DNA from: Alphaproteobacteria bacterium UBA6324 | Lineage (GTDB): Bacteria > Pseudomonadota > Alphaproteobacteria > CAAGCB01 > CAG-977 | Length of the DNA stretch: 64,000 nt | Assembly: GCA_002439085.1 (NCBI GenBank) | Contig: DJSW01000012.1 | Span: 30,408-94,407 of the forward strand | Direction: 5' to 3' | Part shown: positions 7,134 to 16,378 of the stretch, piece after piece | Position numbering within the stretch: position 1 is the stretch's first letter | Layout of the letters: each line of letters opens with the position of its first letter | Translations under genes and position numbers: made by a program | The notes under the pieces: model-generated | Databases searched by the model: none | Seen by the model: the letters and a program-made list of their open reading frames with translations, nothing else | What the model was told of the DNA's origin: nothing

Positions 7134-8078
7134 TTAATGCGGGTAGGCGGCGCGTTTCAGGCGGTCGTTGATCGCCAGCCCAAGGCCGTATGTCGGCACA
7201 GGCATGACGGCGATGCCCGTGTATTTCGGATCGTCCAGCCGACGCATATAGGCGAACAGGTGCGCCGCGGCTTCTTTCACGTCGCCCGACGGGCTGAGGT
7301 TCAGTGTCGCGTTTTCTGCAGATCCGAAGGCCAGAAACGCTTCACCTTCCTCCGGTTTGTCCGCGTTCAACCGCACGGGCAGGCGCGGCGCGTAATGCGA
7401 CAGCAACTGGCCGGGGGAACGCGGGGCTTTCGGATCGGATTCGGGGCGGCGCAAAGGTTTGCCGATCACCGATTCGATTTCCTCGACGCCGACGCCGCCC
7501 GCACGCAACAAAGCGGGCGTATCGTCGCCCGACACGTCCAAAATGGTGGATTCCACACCGACCGCGCACGCGCCGCCGTCCAAAATCAGCGGGATTTTAT
7601 TGCCCAGCCCTTGCGCGACGTGTTCCGCCGTCGTCGGGCTGACCGTTCCTGAAATGTTGGCACTGGGCGCGGCAACGGGGCGTCCGAACGCCGCCAGCAT
7701 TTTTCGCGCGTCGGGGTGGACGGGAAAGCGCACGCCCACCGTGTCCAGTCCCGCGCTGACCAAATGGGAAATCGGGCTGTCGGACGTTTTTTTCATGACC
7801 ATGGTCAGCGGCCCCGGCCAGAACTTTTCCGCCAGCTTTTTGGCGACGGGCGACATCACGGCGAACCGTTCCACCCATGAAATGTCGGCGATGTGGGCGA
7901 TCAGGGGATTGAACTGCGGCCGCCCCTTTGTTTCAAAAATCGACGCGACGGCCAAATCGTTCGCGGCGTCCGCGCCTAATCCATAGACGGTTTCCGTCGG
8001 GAAAGCGACCAACCGCCCCTCGTTCAACAACTTCGCCGCCAACGCGATGCTTTGCGGCGTCACCTTTTCAACCGTCAT
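7134..8078 (-). CDS. tsaC: L-threonylcarbamoyladenylate synthase, Sua5 type
   Basis: A 314-residue cytoplasmic enzyme making threonylcarbamoyl-AMP from threonine, bicarbonate and ATP for the t6A37 modification of ANN-decoding tRNAs. The YrdC domain covers about 10-195 (FPTETVYGLGADA, ETKGRPQFNPL, SGTVSPTTAEHVAQGLG) and a C-terminal Sua5 domain follows (about 215-314, SPGQLLSHYAPRLP), so this is the long form. The start is 3 bases after the zntB stop, placing it second in a two-gene operon. Confidence 0.95.
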   Translation of the reverse strand: MTVEKVTPQSIALAAKLLNEGRLVAFPTETVYGLGADAANDLAVASIFETKGRPQFNPLIAHIADISWVERFAVMSPVAKKLAEKFWPGPLTMVMKKTSDSPISHLVSAGLDTVGVRFPVHPDARKMLAAFGRPVAAPSANISGTVSPTTAEHVAQGLGNKIPLILDGGACAVGVESTILDVSGDDTPALLRAGGVGVEEIESVIGKPLRRPESDPKAPRSPGQLLSHYAPRLPVRLNADKPEEGEAFLAFGSAENATLNLSPSGDVKEAAAHLFAYMRRLDDPKYTGIAVMPVPTYGLGLAINDRLKRAAYPH

Positions 8079-8081
8079 AGC

Positions 8082-9074
8082 TTAATACCACTTCATTCTT
8101 TTCAACAAAAAGGCCAGAAACAGCCCCAAAAACAACAAAGCCCCCGTCGCGATCAGAAAACCGTTTTCCCCCGTCGCCAGCGGGATGCCGCCGACGTTCA
8201 TGCCGAACAGCCCCGTGATAAAGGTCAGCGGCACGAAAATCGCCGCCAAAACGGACAGCATATACATATTTTCCTGCGTCTGTTCGCGCACGCGGTTGGA
8301 CAGTTCGTCCATATTGATCATCGCGCGTTCGCGCAGGGAATCGATGTCTTCGATGATCCTTAGCATCCGGTTGGCGTTTTCGCGCAACTGATAACGGTTG
8401 TCCGCGCTCAGCCACGGCATGATTTGGCGCGGCAGAACGTCCATCGCGTCGCGCTGGGGGTACAGATAGCGCCGCATTTCGGTCAAGTTGCGTCGGGCTT
8501 CGGACAGCTTGGGCATAAATTCGCCCTCTTCGTCCTCCACCTCGTCGATGATTTTGTCCTCGACATCGTCAATGACGACTTCGACGCCGGAAACAACCTC
8601 GACGATCTTGTCCAAAGTGAACGTGCAGATTTCATCCAACAGTTCGCCGACGGTTTTCGACCCGACGCCGGTGTTGAATTCGCGTTCCATCGCGGTCAGG
8701 AAATTCATCGGCGTTTCGCGCAACGTGATGATCCGGTCGGTTTCACACCAAATGCGCAGGGGGATCATGTCGTCGGGTTCTTCGCCGGGGTTCAGGTTGA
8801 TCGCGCGCAAAAACAGCATCAGCTTGTCCCCGAACGCCAGACATCGGGGGCGGTCTTCCTCTTCTTCGGTCAGGCTTTCCAGCGCCATCGGGTTGATGTT
8901 GCCGCGGTTTTCCAGAAAATCGCGCGTTTCGGGACGCTCCATATCCAGATGCAGCCACAAAATGCCCTGTTCCGGCGTCCAGTTTTCGGTTTCTTCGACG
9001 CTCAGGTGGCGCGCGCCGCCTTTGCCGTCCAACAGCAGCGAAAACAGCATCCAATCGTTGTTTTGTTCAGACAT
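8082..9074 (-). CDS. zntB: CorA-family divalent cation transporter, ZntB-like
   Basis: A 330-residue inner-membrane protein. A large soluble N-terminal domain is followed by two C-terminal membrane spans (about 262-284 and 303-323). The pore signature reads GMNVGGIP, which is nearer to ZntB zinc transporters than to CorA magnesium channels (GMN plus MPEL), and the C-terminus KRMKWY also resembles ZntB. The start at 9074 is chosen for the AAGGGGAG ribosome site; an in-frame start 13 codons upstream lacks one. It is followed at once by tsaC. Confidence 0.9.
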   Translation of the reverse strand: MSEQNNDWMLFSLLLDGKGGARHLSVEETENWTPEQGILWLHLDMERPETRDFLENRGNINPMALESLTEEEEDRPRCLAFGDKLMLFLRAINLNPGEEPDDMIPLRIWCETDRIITLRETPMNFLTAMEREFNTGVGSKTVGELLDEICTFTLDKIVEVVSGVEVVIDDVEDKIIDEVEDEEGEFMPKLSEARRNLTEMRRYLYPQRDAMDVLPRQIMPWLSADNRYQLRENANRMLRIIEDIDSLRERAMINMDELSNRVREQTQENMYMLSVLAAIFVPLTFITGLFGMNVGGIPLATGENGFLIATGALLFLGLFLAFLLKRMKWY

Positions 9075-9175
9075 ACCCGCGTACTCCCCTTTCCAACGGG
9101 TTCTTTGTACCAAACTTTGGCCGGAAATGCACCAGATTTAATCCGCCGGACGCCAAAATATTCTGCCGCTTCCTC

Positions 9176-9203
9176 TTGCTTTCCCCGCCCGCCCGTGTAT
9201 GAT
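9176..9203 (+). promoter_or_regulatory. Predicted pepA promoter
   Basis: TTGCTT and TATGAT are separated by 16 bases, 34 bases before the pepA start codon. Confidence 0.45.
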
Positions 9204-9237
9204 GAACCCAGTATGTTTTTTTCAAACGGGGATTTTT

Positions 9238-10707
9238 ATGGATATTCTATTCAGAAAAAACGAAATTTCCGGCGACACCGCGCTGATCGTCGGCGTTTAT
9301 GAGGATCTGGCTCTGTCCAAAACGGCCAAGAAAATCGACGAACAGGTGAAAGGGTCGCTGGCGAAGGCTTTGAAAATCGCCGGTTTTTCCGGCAAGGCAG
9401 GCGATCTGTACGATTTCGTCGCGCTGGATTCCCTGCCGGTCAAACGGCTGGTTTGCGTCGGTTTGGGCAAGAAAAGCGCCGTTGACGAACTGGCGGCGCA
9501 GCAAATCGGGGCGCGCGCCGCGAACGCGTTGCTGACCAGCGGGGAAACGACGGTGGCTTTCGCCGTTGACGACCTGCCCGCCGCTCCCGTCGGTTTCGGG
9601 GCGAAAATCGCGTCCTACCGCTTTACCAAGCATAAAACGGTTTTCAAAAAGCCCGTCACCGTTAAGGAATTCCATATTATGACGGACAAGGCGCAGATCG
9701 CCCAAAGCCGCTATGAACCCTACTTCGCCGTCGCCAAAGGCATCCATACCGCGCGCGATCTGGTCAACGAACCGGCCAACGCCGTCACGCCGGTCGCGTT
9801 CGCCAAACGGGCGGAGGAATTGCAGAAATACGGGCTGATGACGGAAATCTACACGCCCGACCAGCTGCGCGCCAAAGGGTTGAACATGATGCTGGGCGTG
9901 GCGCAGGGATCGGTCAATCCGCCGCGTCTGGTCGTCGTGCAGTGGCGCGGATGCCCGAACGACAAAAACACGCACGTCGTTCTGGTCGGCAAGGGCGTCA
10001 CGTTCGATTCCGGCGGCATCAGCCTGAAACCCGCCAAGGGCATGGAGGATATGAAAGAGGATCTGGCCGGCGCGGCGACCGCTTTGGGCACGCTGCAGAC
10101 TTTGGCGATGCGCAAGGCGAAAGTCAACGCCGCCGCCGTCATGGCGATGGTCGAAAACCTGCCGTCCGGCACGGCGCAGCGCCCCGGCGACATCGTCAAA
10201 TCCCTGTCGGGCATCACGGTCGAAGTCGTGAACACGGACGCCGAGGGGCGCTTGATTCTGGGCGACGCGCTGTGGTACGCGCAAGAACGGTTCAAAGCCC
10301 CCGTCGTCATTGATCTGGCCACGCTGACGGGCGCGATCGTCGTCGCTTTGGGCACGCGGTACGCCGGTCTGTTCACCAACAGCGACGAACTGGGCGCGCG
10401 GCTGGAAAAAGCGGCGGCGGACAGCGGCGAAAAGGTTTGGCGGATGCCTATGGATGACGAATTCGACGAACAAATCGAATCCGACATCGCCGACATCCGC
10501 AACACGTCCAGCGCGGGACGCGCGGGCGGCAGCATCACCGCGGCGGCGTTTTTGAAACGCTTTGTCATGCCGGAAACGAAATGGGCGCATTTGGACATCG
10601 CGGGCGTCGCGCTGCAGGAAAAAAACACGCCCCTGACGCCGAAAGGCGGTTCGGGATACGGCGTTCGCCTGTTGAACCGGTACATTCAGGACAATCTGGA
10701 AAAATAA
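9238..10707 (+). CDS. pepA: Leucyl aminopeptidase (M17)
   Basis: A 489-residue cytosolic dizinc aminopeptidase that releases N-terminal residues from peptides. The catalytic half carries VGKGVTFDSGGISLKP (from about 246; metal-ligand Lys and Asp) and the M17 signature NTDAEGRLILGDAL (from about 331). Length and order match the family, including the N-terminal macro-like domain. The start at 9238 was taken because MDILFRKNE matches the expected N-terminus. It is a single-gene unit with its own promoter and a terminator just after the stop. Confidence 0.96.
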   Translation: MDILFRKNEISGDTALIVGVYEDLALSKTAKKIDEQVKGSLAKALKIAGFSGKAGDLYDFVALDSLPVKRLVCVGLGKKSAVDELAAQQIGARAANALLTSGETTVAFAVDDLPAAPVGFGAKIASYRFTKHKTVFKKPVTVKEFHIMTDKAQIAQSRYEPYFAVAKGIHTARDLVNEPANAVTPVAFAKRAEELQKYGLMTEIYTPDQLRAKGLNMMLGVAQGSVNPPRLVVVQWRGCPNDKNTHVVLVGKGVTFDSGGISLKPAKGMEDMKEDLAGAATALGTLQTLAMRKAKVNAAAVMAMVENLPSGTAQRPGDIVKSLSGITVEVVNTDAEGRLILGDALWYAQERFKAPVVIDLATLTGAIVVALGTRYAGLFTNSDELGARLEKAAADSGEKVWRMPMDDEFDEQIESDIADIRNTSSAGRAGGSITAAAFLKRFVMPETKWAHLDIAGVALQEKNTPLTPKGGSGYGVRLLNRYIQDNLEK

Positions 10708-10715
10708 CAAACATC

Positions 10716-10743
10716 AAAGGCGGTTTCAATGAAACCGCCTTTT
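10716..10743 (+). terminator. Intrinsic terminator after pepA
   Basis: AAAGGCGGTTTC and GAAACCGCCTTT form a 12-bp perfect stem with a 3-base loop, ending in a short T run. Confidence 0.93.
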
Positions 10744-10798
10744 CCGTGTTTTGAAAAATTTGCGTCGGGCGCGGCGGCGGAGTTGTCCGTTTAAACCT

Positions 10799-10827
10799 TT
10801 GACCCGCGCGGGGTTTGGTGTTATCCT
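10799..10827 (+). promoter_or_regulatory. Predicted msbA promoter
   Basis: TTGACC and TATCCT with a 17-base spacer, identical hexamers to the trcR promoter, ending 30 bases before the msbA start. Confidence 0.6.
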
Positions 10828-10857
10828 GCCCCGTCTTTATTTATATGTGGGGCTGAA

Positions 10858-12642
10858 ATGGCTTTTGTCAAAAAGAACAAGGATCTGCCGGCGCTGACCA
10901 AAGACAGCGTGCGGATGTATAAACGCGTTTGGAACACCTACATCGCGCAGAAATGGCGTTGGTTGGTTCTGGCCGTTTTGCTGATGTTGATCGCGGCCAG
11001 TTTCGACGCGTTGCTGGTGCGTCAGCTGAAGCCCATTTTCGACGAAGTGTTCATTGACAAAAACCGCGCGTCTTTGGGGACGATCGGATTGACGATTCTG
11101 GTGCTTTATTTCCTCAAGGGCGTGTTCAGCTATTCCCAGTCGCTGGTGATGACAAAGCTGTCCATCCGCGTCATCGCCGATATGCAGCGCGACGTGTTCA
11201 AACGTTTGATGCGTATGGACATCGCGTTTTACCAAGCCCATTCCACCGGCGAGATTTTGACGCGTTTCACATCCGATGTCGGCATGGTCAAGGACGCCGT
11301 TTTGAACAGCCTGACCACGTTTGTCAAAGATTCGGCGTCGGTCGTTTTTCTGGTCGTTTTGATGTTTTTTCAATCGTTTGAAATGGCTTGCGTCGTGTTT
11401 TTTGTGTTTCCTTTGGGCATTTATCCCGTCGCCGTTTGCGGCCGTAAAATGCGCAAGAAAACCAAGAAGAATCAAGAGGCCGGCGAGGACTTTTTCAATT
11501 TGGTGACGCAGAGTTTCAAAGGCATCAAAATCGTCAAATCCTATTGCACCGAGGATAAGGAATATGAAGAGCTGGACCGCATGATCGTCAAAATGAACAA
11601 GCTGTCGTTTTCCATGGCCTGTCTGCACGCTTTGCAAAGCCCGCTGATGGAGTTTTTCGGCGGCATCGCCATGGCGGCGACGCTGGGATACGGCGGGTAC
11701 CAGATCATGCAGGGCAACATGAGCCCCGGCAATTTCATGGTGTTTTTGCTGGCGATCGTCGCGGCGTACAAACCGATGAAAAACGTCGCCGGTTTGCATA
11801 TGCGGATGCAAATGGGCGTCGCCAGTATGCAGCGTCTGTTTTCCATGCTGGACATCGAACCGACGATCAAAAACGCTCCGGACGCCAAGGATCTGGTCGT
11901 GTCCAAAGGGCGGATCGAAATCCGGAACGTCAGCTTTTCCTATGACGGCGAACGCGAGGTTCTGCACGACGTTTCCGTGACGGTCGAACCGGATCAGACG
12001 GTCGCTCTGGTTGGGCATTCGGGGTCGGGCAAATCGACGCTGATCAATTTCATGCCGCGGTTTTACGATCCCGACCGCGGCCGCATCCTGATCGACGGGC
12101 AGGACATCCGCGACGTGACGCTGGAAAGCCTGCGCCGGCAAACCGCCTATGTGTCGCAGGATGTCATCCTGTTCAACGACACGATTAAAAACAACATCCG
12201 CTACGGCACGCCCGACGCCACGGACGAAGAGGTCGTCGCTGCCGCCAAAGCCGCCGCGGCCGACACGTTCATCCGCCAGATGGACGACGGATACGACACC
12301 GTTTTGGGCGAACAGGGATCGGGGTTGTCCGGCGGGCAGCGCCAGATGATTTCCATCGCGCGCGCGATGTTGAAAAACGCGCCGATCCTGTTGTTGGACG
12401 AAGCGACTTCCGCGCTGGATTCTCAATCCGAAAAAATCGTTCAGGATTCGCTGGAGGTTTTGATGAAAGGGCGCACGTCGCTGGTGATCGCGCACCGTCT
12501 GTCCACGATCATCAACGCCGACCGGATCTATGTGTTCAACGAAGGGCGGATCGACGATTCCGGCACGCACGAAGAGCTGTTGTCGCACAATGGCATTTAC
12601 GCGCAACTATACAAGATCCAATTTATGAAAAAGGATCAATAA
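10858..12642 (+). CDS. msbA: Lipid A export ABC transporter MsbA-like
   Basis: A 594-residue half-transporter. The N-terminal membrane domain (about 30-320, six spans) is followed by an ATPase domain with Walker A GHSGSGKST (about 385), signature LSGGQRQ (about 488), Walker B ILLLDEATSALD (about 508) and the switch His in VIAHRLST. As a homodimer MsbA flips lipid A-core across the inner membrane. Similarity to other exporters of the same fold means the exact substrate is inferred from overall likeness. It stands alone between its own promoter and a terminator. Confidence 0.85.
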   Translation: MAFVKKNKDLPALTKDSVRMYKRVWNTYIAQKWRWLVLAVLLMLIAASFDALLVRQLKPIFDEVFIDKNRASLGTIGLTILVLYFLKGVFSYSQSLVMTKLSIRVIADMQRDVFKRLMRMDIAFYQAHSTGEILTRFTSDVGMVKDAVLNSLTTFVKDSASVVFLVVLMFFQSFEMACVVFFVFPLGIYPVAVCGRKMRKKTKKNQEAGEDFFNLVTQSFKGIKIVKSYCTEDKEYEELDRMIVKMNKLSFSMACLHALQSPLMEFFGGIAMAATLGYGGYQIMQGNMSPGNFMVFLLAIVAAYKPMKNVAGLHMRMQMGVASMQRLFSMLDIEPTIKNAPDAKDLVVSKGRIEIRNVSFSYDGEREVLHDVSVTVEPDQTVALVGHSGSGKSTLINFMPRFYDPDRGRILIDGQDIRDVTLESLRRQTAYVSQDVILFNDTIKNNIRYGTPDATDEEVVAAAKAAAADTFIRQMDDGYDTVLGEQGSGLSGGQRQMISIARAMLKNAPILLLDEATSALDSQSEKIVQDSLEVLMKGRTSLVIAHRLSTIINADRIYVFNEGRIDDSGTHEELLSHNGIYAQLYKIQFMKKDQ

Positions 12643-12685
12643 CCTTTTCCGTCAAACGGGCGGACAATGAAAAAGAAGCCATGAA

Positions 12686-12717
12686 AAAGGCCGGTCAGGA
12701 TCGCCCCGCCGGCCTTT
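12686..12717. terminator. Bidirectional terminator between msbA and the PLP-fold gene
   Basis: AAAGGCCGG and CCGGCCTTT form a 9-bp stem with a 14-base loop, between two convergent genes. A and T runs are present on both sides. Confidence 0.75.
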
Positions 12718-12734
12718 CGATTGTTTAAAGCCCG

Positions 12735-14273
12735 TCACTTGGCCAGTTTGGAAACGTCATCGTCGGCGTTCAATGTGAAGATCCGGCTTTGAACGGCGGG
12801 CAGACCGCATTTACGCAATCCGGCACCCGTGAAAATGATGCCGCAGCGTTCGCCCTGCTGCACCAGCTTGCTTTTGACCAGACGGCGCAGGCCGGCCAAT
12901 CCGGAGCTGCCGTACGCGGACACGTCAACGCCCGTGTTTTCGCGCGCCAGTTCGTTGGCTTTTTTCAATTCGTCGTCGTCAACGATCAAAGGCAGGCCGC
13001 CGGAAACGATCATGCTGCGCACGACCTCCAATCCGTCGTAGGTCGTCGTGCCCGCGGCGTTCTTTCCGTCCAAAACCCACGGTCTGAAGTATTCGTTGCG
13101 GTTTTTGCCGACTTTGGCAAAGACGGATTCCAGATCGTCGCTGATTTTCGGATACATTTCGGCGATCAGTCCGGCCGTCATTTTGATTTGTCCCAAGTTG
13201 TTTTCCAGCAGGGATTTTGCGTCGAAACTGCTTTCCAGCAACATGGCCAGTTCCGGCGGCAAAGTGACGACGCCGTCGCGTCCCAATTCGCGCAATACAA
13301 GAAAATAGCTTTGCGCCAACGGATAGCAGGCCGATGTTTGGCAGGTGTAAAAACGCGGCAGTTTGCGGATGATGTCCAAACGTTTGAACAGCGCGTTCGC
13401 CGACGACACCGCGTTGGCCAATCCGCCGCCGCCGACCTGAACGACCTGCGCGTCCAACGGCGCGTCGATCGTGTATTGGTTGAACAAAAATTCGTATTCC
13501 AACGTTTCCGCCCCTTCGACCGCCGACCAGATATCCGTGCCATAGGGCGTGAACGGCGTCCAGCCGAACTTTTCGACGGCTTCGCGATAGCGCGCGCGGC
13601 ACGGTTCGTCCGCGTCGTCGCGGTCGGCACCGGCGACTTTGACAACGTTCGTTCCCAGATTCGTCATCATGGCGACATCGTCGTCGTCGATGTTTTCGGG
13701 AACGAAAGCGTACAGCGTGTATCCCGCCGCGCCCGCGACTGCCGCCGCGCCCAACGCCGCGTCGCCGCAGGAATAAACGGCCAGCGTTTTCTTTTCCGCC
13801 GGATTGTCCGAAATTTCGCGCAAGGTTTCCAGATGCATGATGACGCCGGCCAAATGGCGGGATTCGTGCGATCCGGTCAGCTGCAGGGTTTCGTTTTTCA
13901 CGAACAGGGAACCTTTAGGCAGGTCAACCGCCTGCGCCAGATCGTCGGCCTGGATTTCGGGCGTGCGGACGAATCCGCGTCCGGTCGTACGTTCGCAAGC
14001 GTCGGACAAAGCCAGAACGCGTTCGACCCACCATGTCGCTTTGCCGTGCAGGGCGGCCAGCTGGTAACTGGCCATAAATTCGCGAAAAACGCTGAACGAC
14101 AGTTTGTTGTCATTCCAGCGTTTCGTCAAAGTCGTCGGAAAAACGCGCGCCAATTCCGCCGTGTTTTCCCGTTTGATCAGCGGATGGATGCCATTTTCGG
14201 TGCTTTCGGGGCAGAACGGTTCTGTCGTTTCCAGCGGATATTCCTTGCCGCAAACCGGACAATACAGTTGCAT
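12735..14273 (-). CDS. Threonine synthase-like PLP-fold protein lacking the catalytic lysine
   Basis: A 512-residue protein of fold-type II. The N-terminus has a zinc-ribbon-like CPVC...C pattern. The usual PLP site in this group reads SGSHKARH or TGSFKDR; here it is TGSHESRH, and the codon at 13863-13865 is GAA, so the Schiff-base lysine is Glu137. The glycine-rich phosphate loop GGGGLANAV is present, so cofactor or ligand could still bind. The gene is intact with normal codon use, arguing against decay. It may be a pseudoenzyme or use another chemistry; I cannot say which. An AT-rich promoter-like region (TATAGT) lies upstream. Confidence 0.8.
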   Translation of the reverse strand: MQLYCPVCGKEYPLETTEPFCPESTENGIHPLIKRENTAELARVFPTTLTKRWNDNKLSFSVFREFMASYQLAALHGKATWWVERVLALSDACERTTGRGFVRTPEIQADDLAQAVDLPKGSLFVKNETLQLTGSHESRHLAGVIMHLETLREISDNPAEKKTLAVYSCGDAALGAAAVAGAAGYTLYAFVPENIDDDDVAMMTNLGTNVVKVAGADRDDADEPCRARYREAVEKFGWTPFTPYGTDIWSAVEGAETLEYEFLFNQYTIDAPLDAQVVQVGGGGLANAVSSANALFKRLDIIRKLPRFYTCQTSACYPLAQSYFLVLRELGRDGVVTLPPELAMLLESSFDAKSLLENNLGQIKMTAGLIAEMYPKISDDLESVFAKVGKNRNEYFRPWVLDGKNAAGTTTYDGLEVVRSMIVSGGLPLIVDDDELKKANELARENTGVDVSAYGSSGLAGLRRLVKSKLVQQGERCGIIFTGAGLRKCGLPAVQSRIFTLNADDDVSKLAK

Positions 14274-14392
14274 CTTGTCAAAAATCCTTCTTCAAGTCCT
14301 TTTACCTGAAACACACTATACTGTTTTTTCGCGGAATATAAAGTGTTTTTTGAAACGCGAAAGCGCGCGAACCGTTGTTTGCGTCCCTTGTT

Positions 14393-14803
14393 TCATTCTT
14401 CCGCGGCGGGCAATTCGCCCTTTGCGCCGGCCAGCAGGACGGCTTCGCGTTCGATGATCGCCATCATGTGTTTCAGCGCGGCGTAGTAATCCCCGCCCAG
14501 AATGTCAAGGTTCAGTTCGTCGATCATGGGGGCGAAGCTGGGCGCGGCCTGAACGATTTCGTTGATGCGGGCGAAATATTCGGGGTGCAGGACTTTCGGG
14601 TCTTTGGCCAGATACATTTCCTGCAAAACGTAATAGACTTTTTTGCACGGCGTGTCCGCCTCTTTTTCCGTCAGGACGTATTTTTCGCGCAAAATGGGGA
14701 CGTTCCCTTCAATGAACAGCTTGACGCGTTCCTTGTCGTTCGTGATCAGCGCGTTTCCGACGATCAAACGTTCCCCCGGTTTCAATTCGATTTTCAAAGG
14801 CAT
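14393..14803 (-). CDS. flbT: Flagellar biosynthesis repressor FlbT
   Basis: A 136-residue cytoplasmic protein matching FlbT: start MPLKIELKPGERLIVGNALI, then a basic NDKERVKLFIEG segment and YYVLQEMYLA. In Caulobacter FlbT binds flagellin mRNA and promotes its decay until the hook is assembled. It lies 17 bases downstream of the flagellin gene on the same strand, as expected for co-regulation. The partner gene flaF, which commonly sits between them and antagonises FlbT, is absent. Confidence 0.95.
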   Translation of the reverse strand: MPLKIELKPGERLIVGNALITNDKERVKLFIEGNVPILREKYVLTEKEADTPCKKVYYVLQEMYLAKDPKVLHPEYFARINEIVQAAPSFAPMIDELNLDILGGDYYAALKHMMAIIEREAVLLAGAKGELPAAEE

Positions 14804-14819
14804 AGGCGTTCCTTACAGT

Positions 14820-16253
14820 TTAAAAAAGCGACAGTACGCTGGATTCAATATCCAATGTAATACTGATCACCTGATTTACCAATTCTTTTTGCGTTTCGAT
14901 CGCCAAAAGTTCGGCGGACACTTCGTTCAAATCGGCGCCGGTCAGCGTTTCCGCCCCCAGCGCGCTCGCCCCCGACAGCGCGTCCAAAAACGTTTCGCGC
15001 GATTGCACCATGGCAGACGCGCGTTCAAATTTGTCCGCCGCCCGCTGCGCCAGATTGAAAGCGCGTTCGATCGCGTCAAAGGCTTCCTGAATGTCGTTTT
15101 CGTCCGTCCAATCGTTCAACGCTTCGGGCAAGCCGAGCGACTGCGCGTCCAGTTTTACGCCGATGACGGTGCGGTAACTGTCTGCTTTTTCGTCGAAAAT
15201 GGCGCGGATGGTGTCGCCCTCCAGCAAATTCAGGCCGTTGTAGGAACTGTCCGCCACGATGCTGTTGATCTGCCGCAAAAGTTCGTTGTACCGGTCGGCG
15301 TAGGTTTTCGACGTGTTCATCCCGCCGTCGTCGCATCCGGCAAACCCGAACGATTTGGCCGTTTGCCCCGTCAAATCGGCGATGGACAGGTCGTCACCGT
15401 ATATGGACGACACCTCGAAATACCCGTCGGGATTGACGCGGGCGGAAATGCCGTCGATTTCGGAAAAGGCCTGTTCCAAATCGTAAACCGTCCACCCGTC
15501 CTGCACGGTGATTTTATAGGTTTCGCCAAGGTCGAAGCCCAACGCTTCGGCCAGCGCGCCGTCCATCAAAATCGGGCTGCGGTCGGTGGAGGTCAGCGTC
15601 AGTTTCTGGTCCTTGATTTCAAAGGAAAAATTTTCGACGCCGCCCTGTTCCTTCACCTGACCGAAAAAGTCGGTGACTTTCATATCTTCGTCAATGACTT
15701 TCAACGTAATCCAATCGCTGTCGCCGACCTTGATTTTCATTTCCTCGCCTTTGACGATGTTCAGGTCTTTCAGCGTCGTGTCCTTGTTCATCACAAAATC
15801 GGACGTTACGGTATCGGCGTCGCCCGTGCGGAAAACGATTTCGTCGCCAGCGTTGACGTTCGGCAGCTTGGACAGCGGTTCATCGGAATCCGTCGTGAAA
15901 TTCTTGCCCGTCAGCGTCGCCAGATAGGCGCGGTTGTCCAGCGCGGAATTGGCCGCCGCTTTCGCCAGCGACAGCAGATCCGTGATCGCGTCGATGGATT
16001 TCGATGTCGCGTTCAGCGTCGAAACGATGTTCGACAGGCCGTCCATTACGCTTTGCAATCCGTCGGCGCGTTCCGACAGGCGCATATCTTTGCAATAAAG
16101 GATCGAATTGTCATAGGACGAATTGACTTTTTTCCCCGTCGTCAGTGCGACGGTGTTTTTGTCATGCATCGCCGTCAGCGATTTTGATTGCGACAACGAT
16201 GTCGTCACGGTTTTCGTCGTCGGAATCGACAGGTTGTAGGGCATTGTTTTCAT
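14820..16253 (-). CDS. Flagellin with a central insert
   Basis: A 477-residue flagellin. The start at 16253 follows AAGGAG. The conserved helical N-terminus (about 1-110, LTAMHDKNTVALTTGKKVNS and NIVSTLNATSKSIDAITDLL) and C-terminus (about 395-477, ending LVNQVISITLDIESSVLSLF) form the filament core. Between them is an insert of about 250 residues, probably the surface-exposed D2-like region, with two cysteines in total in the protein, which is unusual for a flagellin. No other flagellar gene apart from flbT is in the window. A hook-associated FlgL-type protein is a less likely alternative. Confidence 0.88.
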   Translation of the reverse strand: MKTMPYNLSIPTTKTVTTSLSQSKSLTAMHDKNTVALTTGKKVNSSYDNSILYCKDMRLSERADGLQSVMDGLSNIVSTLNATSKSIDAITDLLSLAKAAANSALDNRAYLATLTGKNFTTDSDEPLSKLPNVNAGDEIVFRTGDADTVTSDFVMNKDTTLKDLNIVKGEEMKIKVGDSDWITLKVIDEDMKVTDFFGQVKEQGGVENFSFEIKDQKLTLTSTDRSPILMDGALAEALGFDLGETYKITVQDGWTVYDLEQAFSEIDGISARVNPDGYFEVSSIYGDDLSIADLTGQTAKSFGFAGCDDGGMNTSKTYADRYNELLRQINSIVADSSYNGLNLLEGDTIRAIFDEKADSYRTVIGVKLDAQSLGLPEALNDWTDENDIQEAFDAIERAFNLAQRAADKFERASAMVQSRETFLDALSGASALGAETLTGADLNEVSAELLAIETQKELVNQVISITLDIESSVLSLF

Positions 16254-16359
16254 TCGTGTTTCTCCTTTTCCCGACGGGGCGGCGGAATTCATTTTGTTTC
16301 AGATTAACATAAAAACGGCACTCTGAAAACAGGAAAAATATATACTTTTCAATGGATTA

Positions 16360-16378
16360 GTAGGCAGATTTTGCCTAC
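16360..16378. repeat. Inverted repeat at the end of the transglutaminase gene
   Basis: GTAGGCA and TGCCTAC form a perfect 7-bp inverted repeat with a 5-base spacer, covering the transglutaminase stop codon and lying upstream of the flagellin gene. It lacks a T run. It may be a weak terminator or a binding site for flagellin control. Confidence 0.3.

Noticed and set aside
10837..12606. 589-codon open frame antisense to msbA
   Set aside because: It mirrors msbA exactly, encodes a His/Arg/Gln-rich chain with no family features, and has no ribosome site. Long antisense frames are common here because of GC-rich codon bias.
12735..14273. Calling the PLP-fold gene a pseudogene
   Set aside because: The frame is intact over 512 codons with normal codon use; only the lysine is changed, so a functional variant is more likely than decay.
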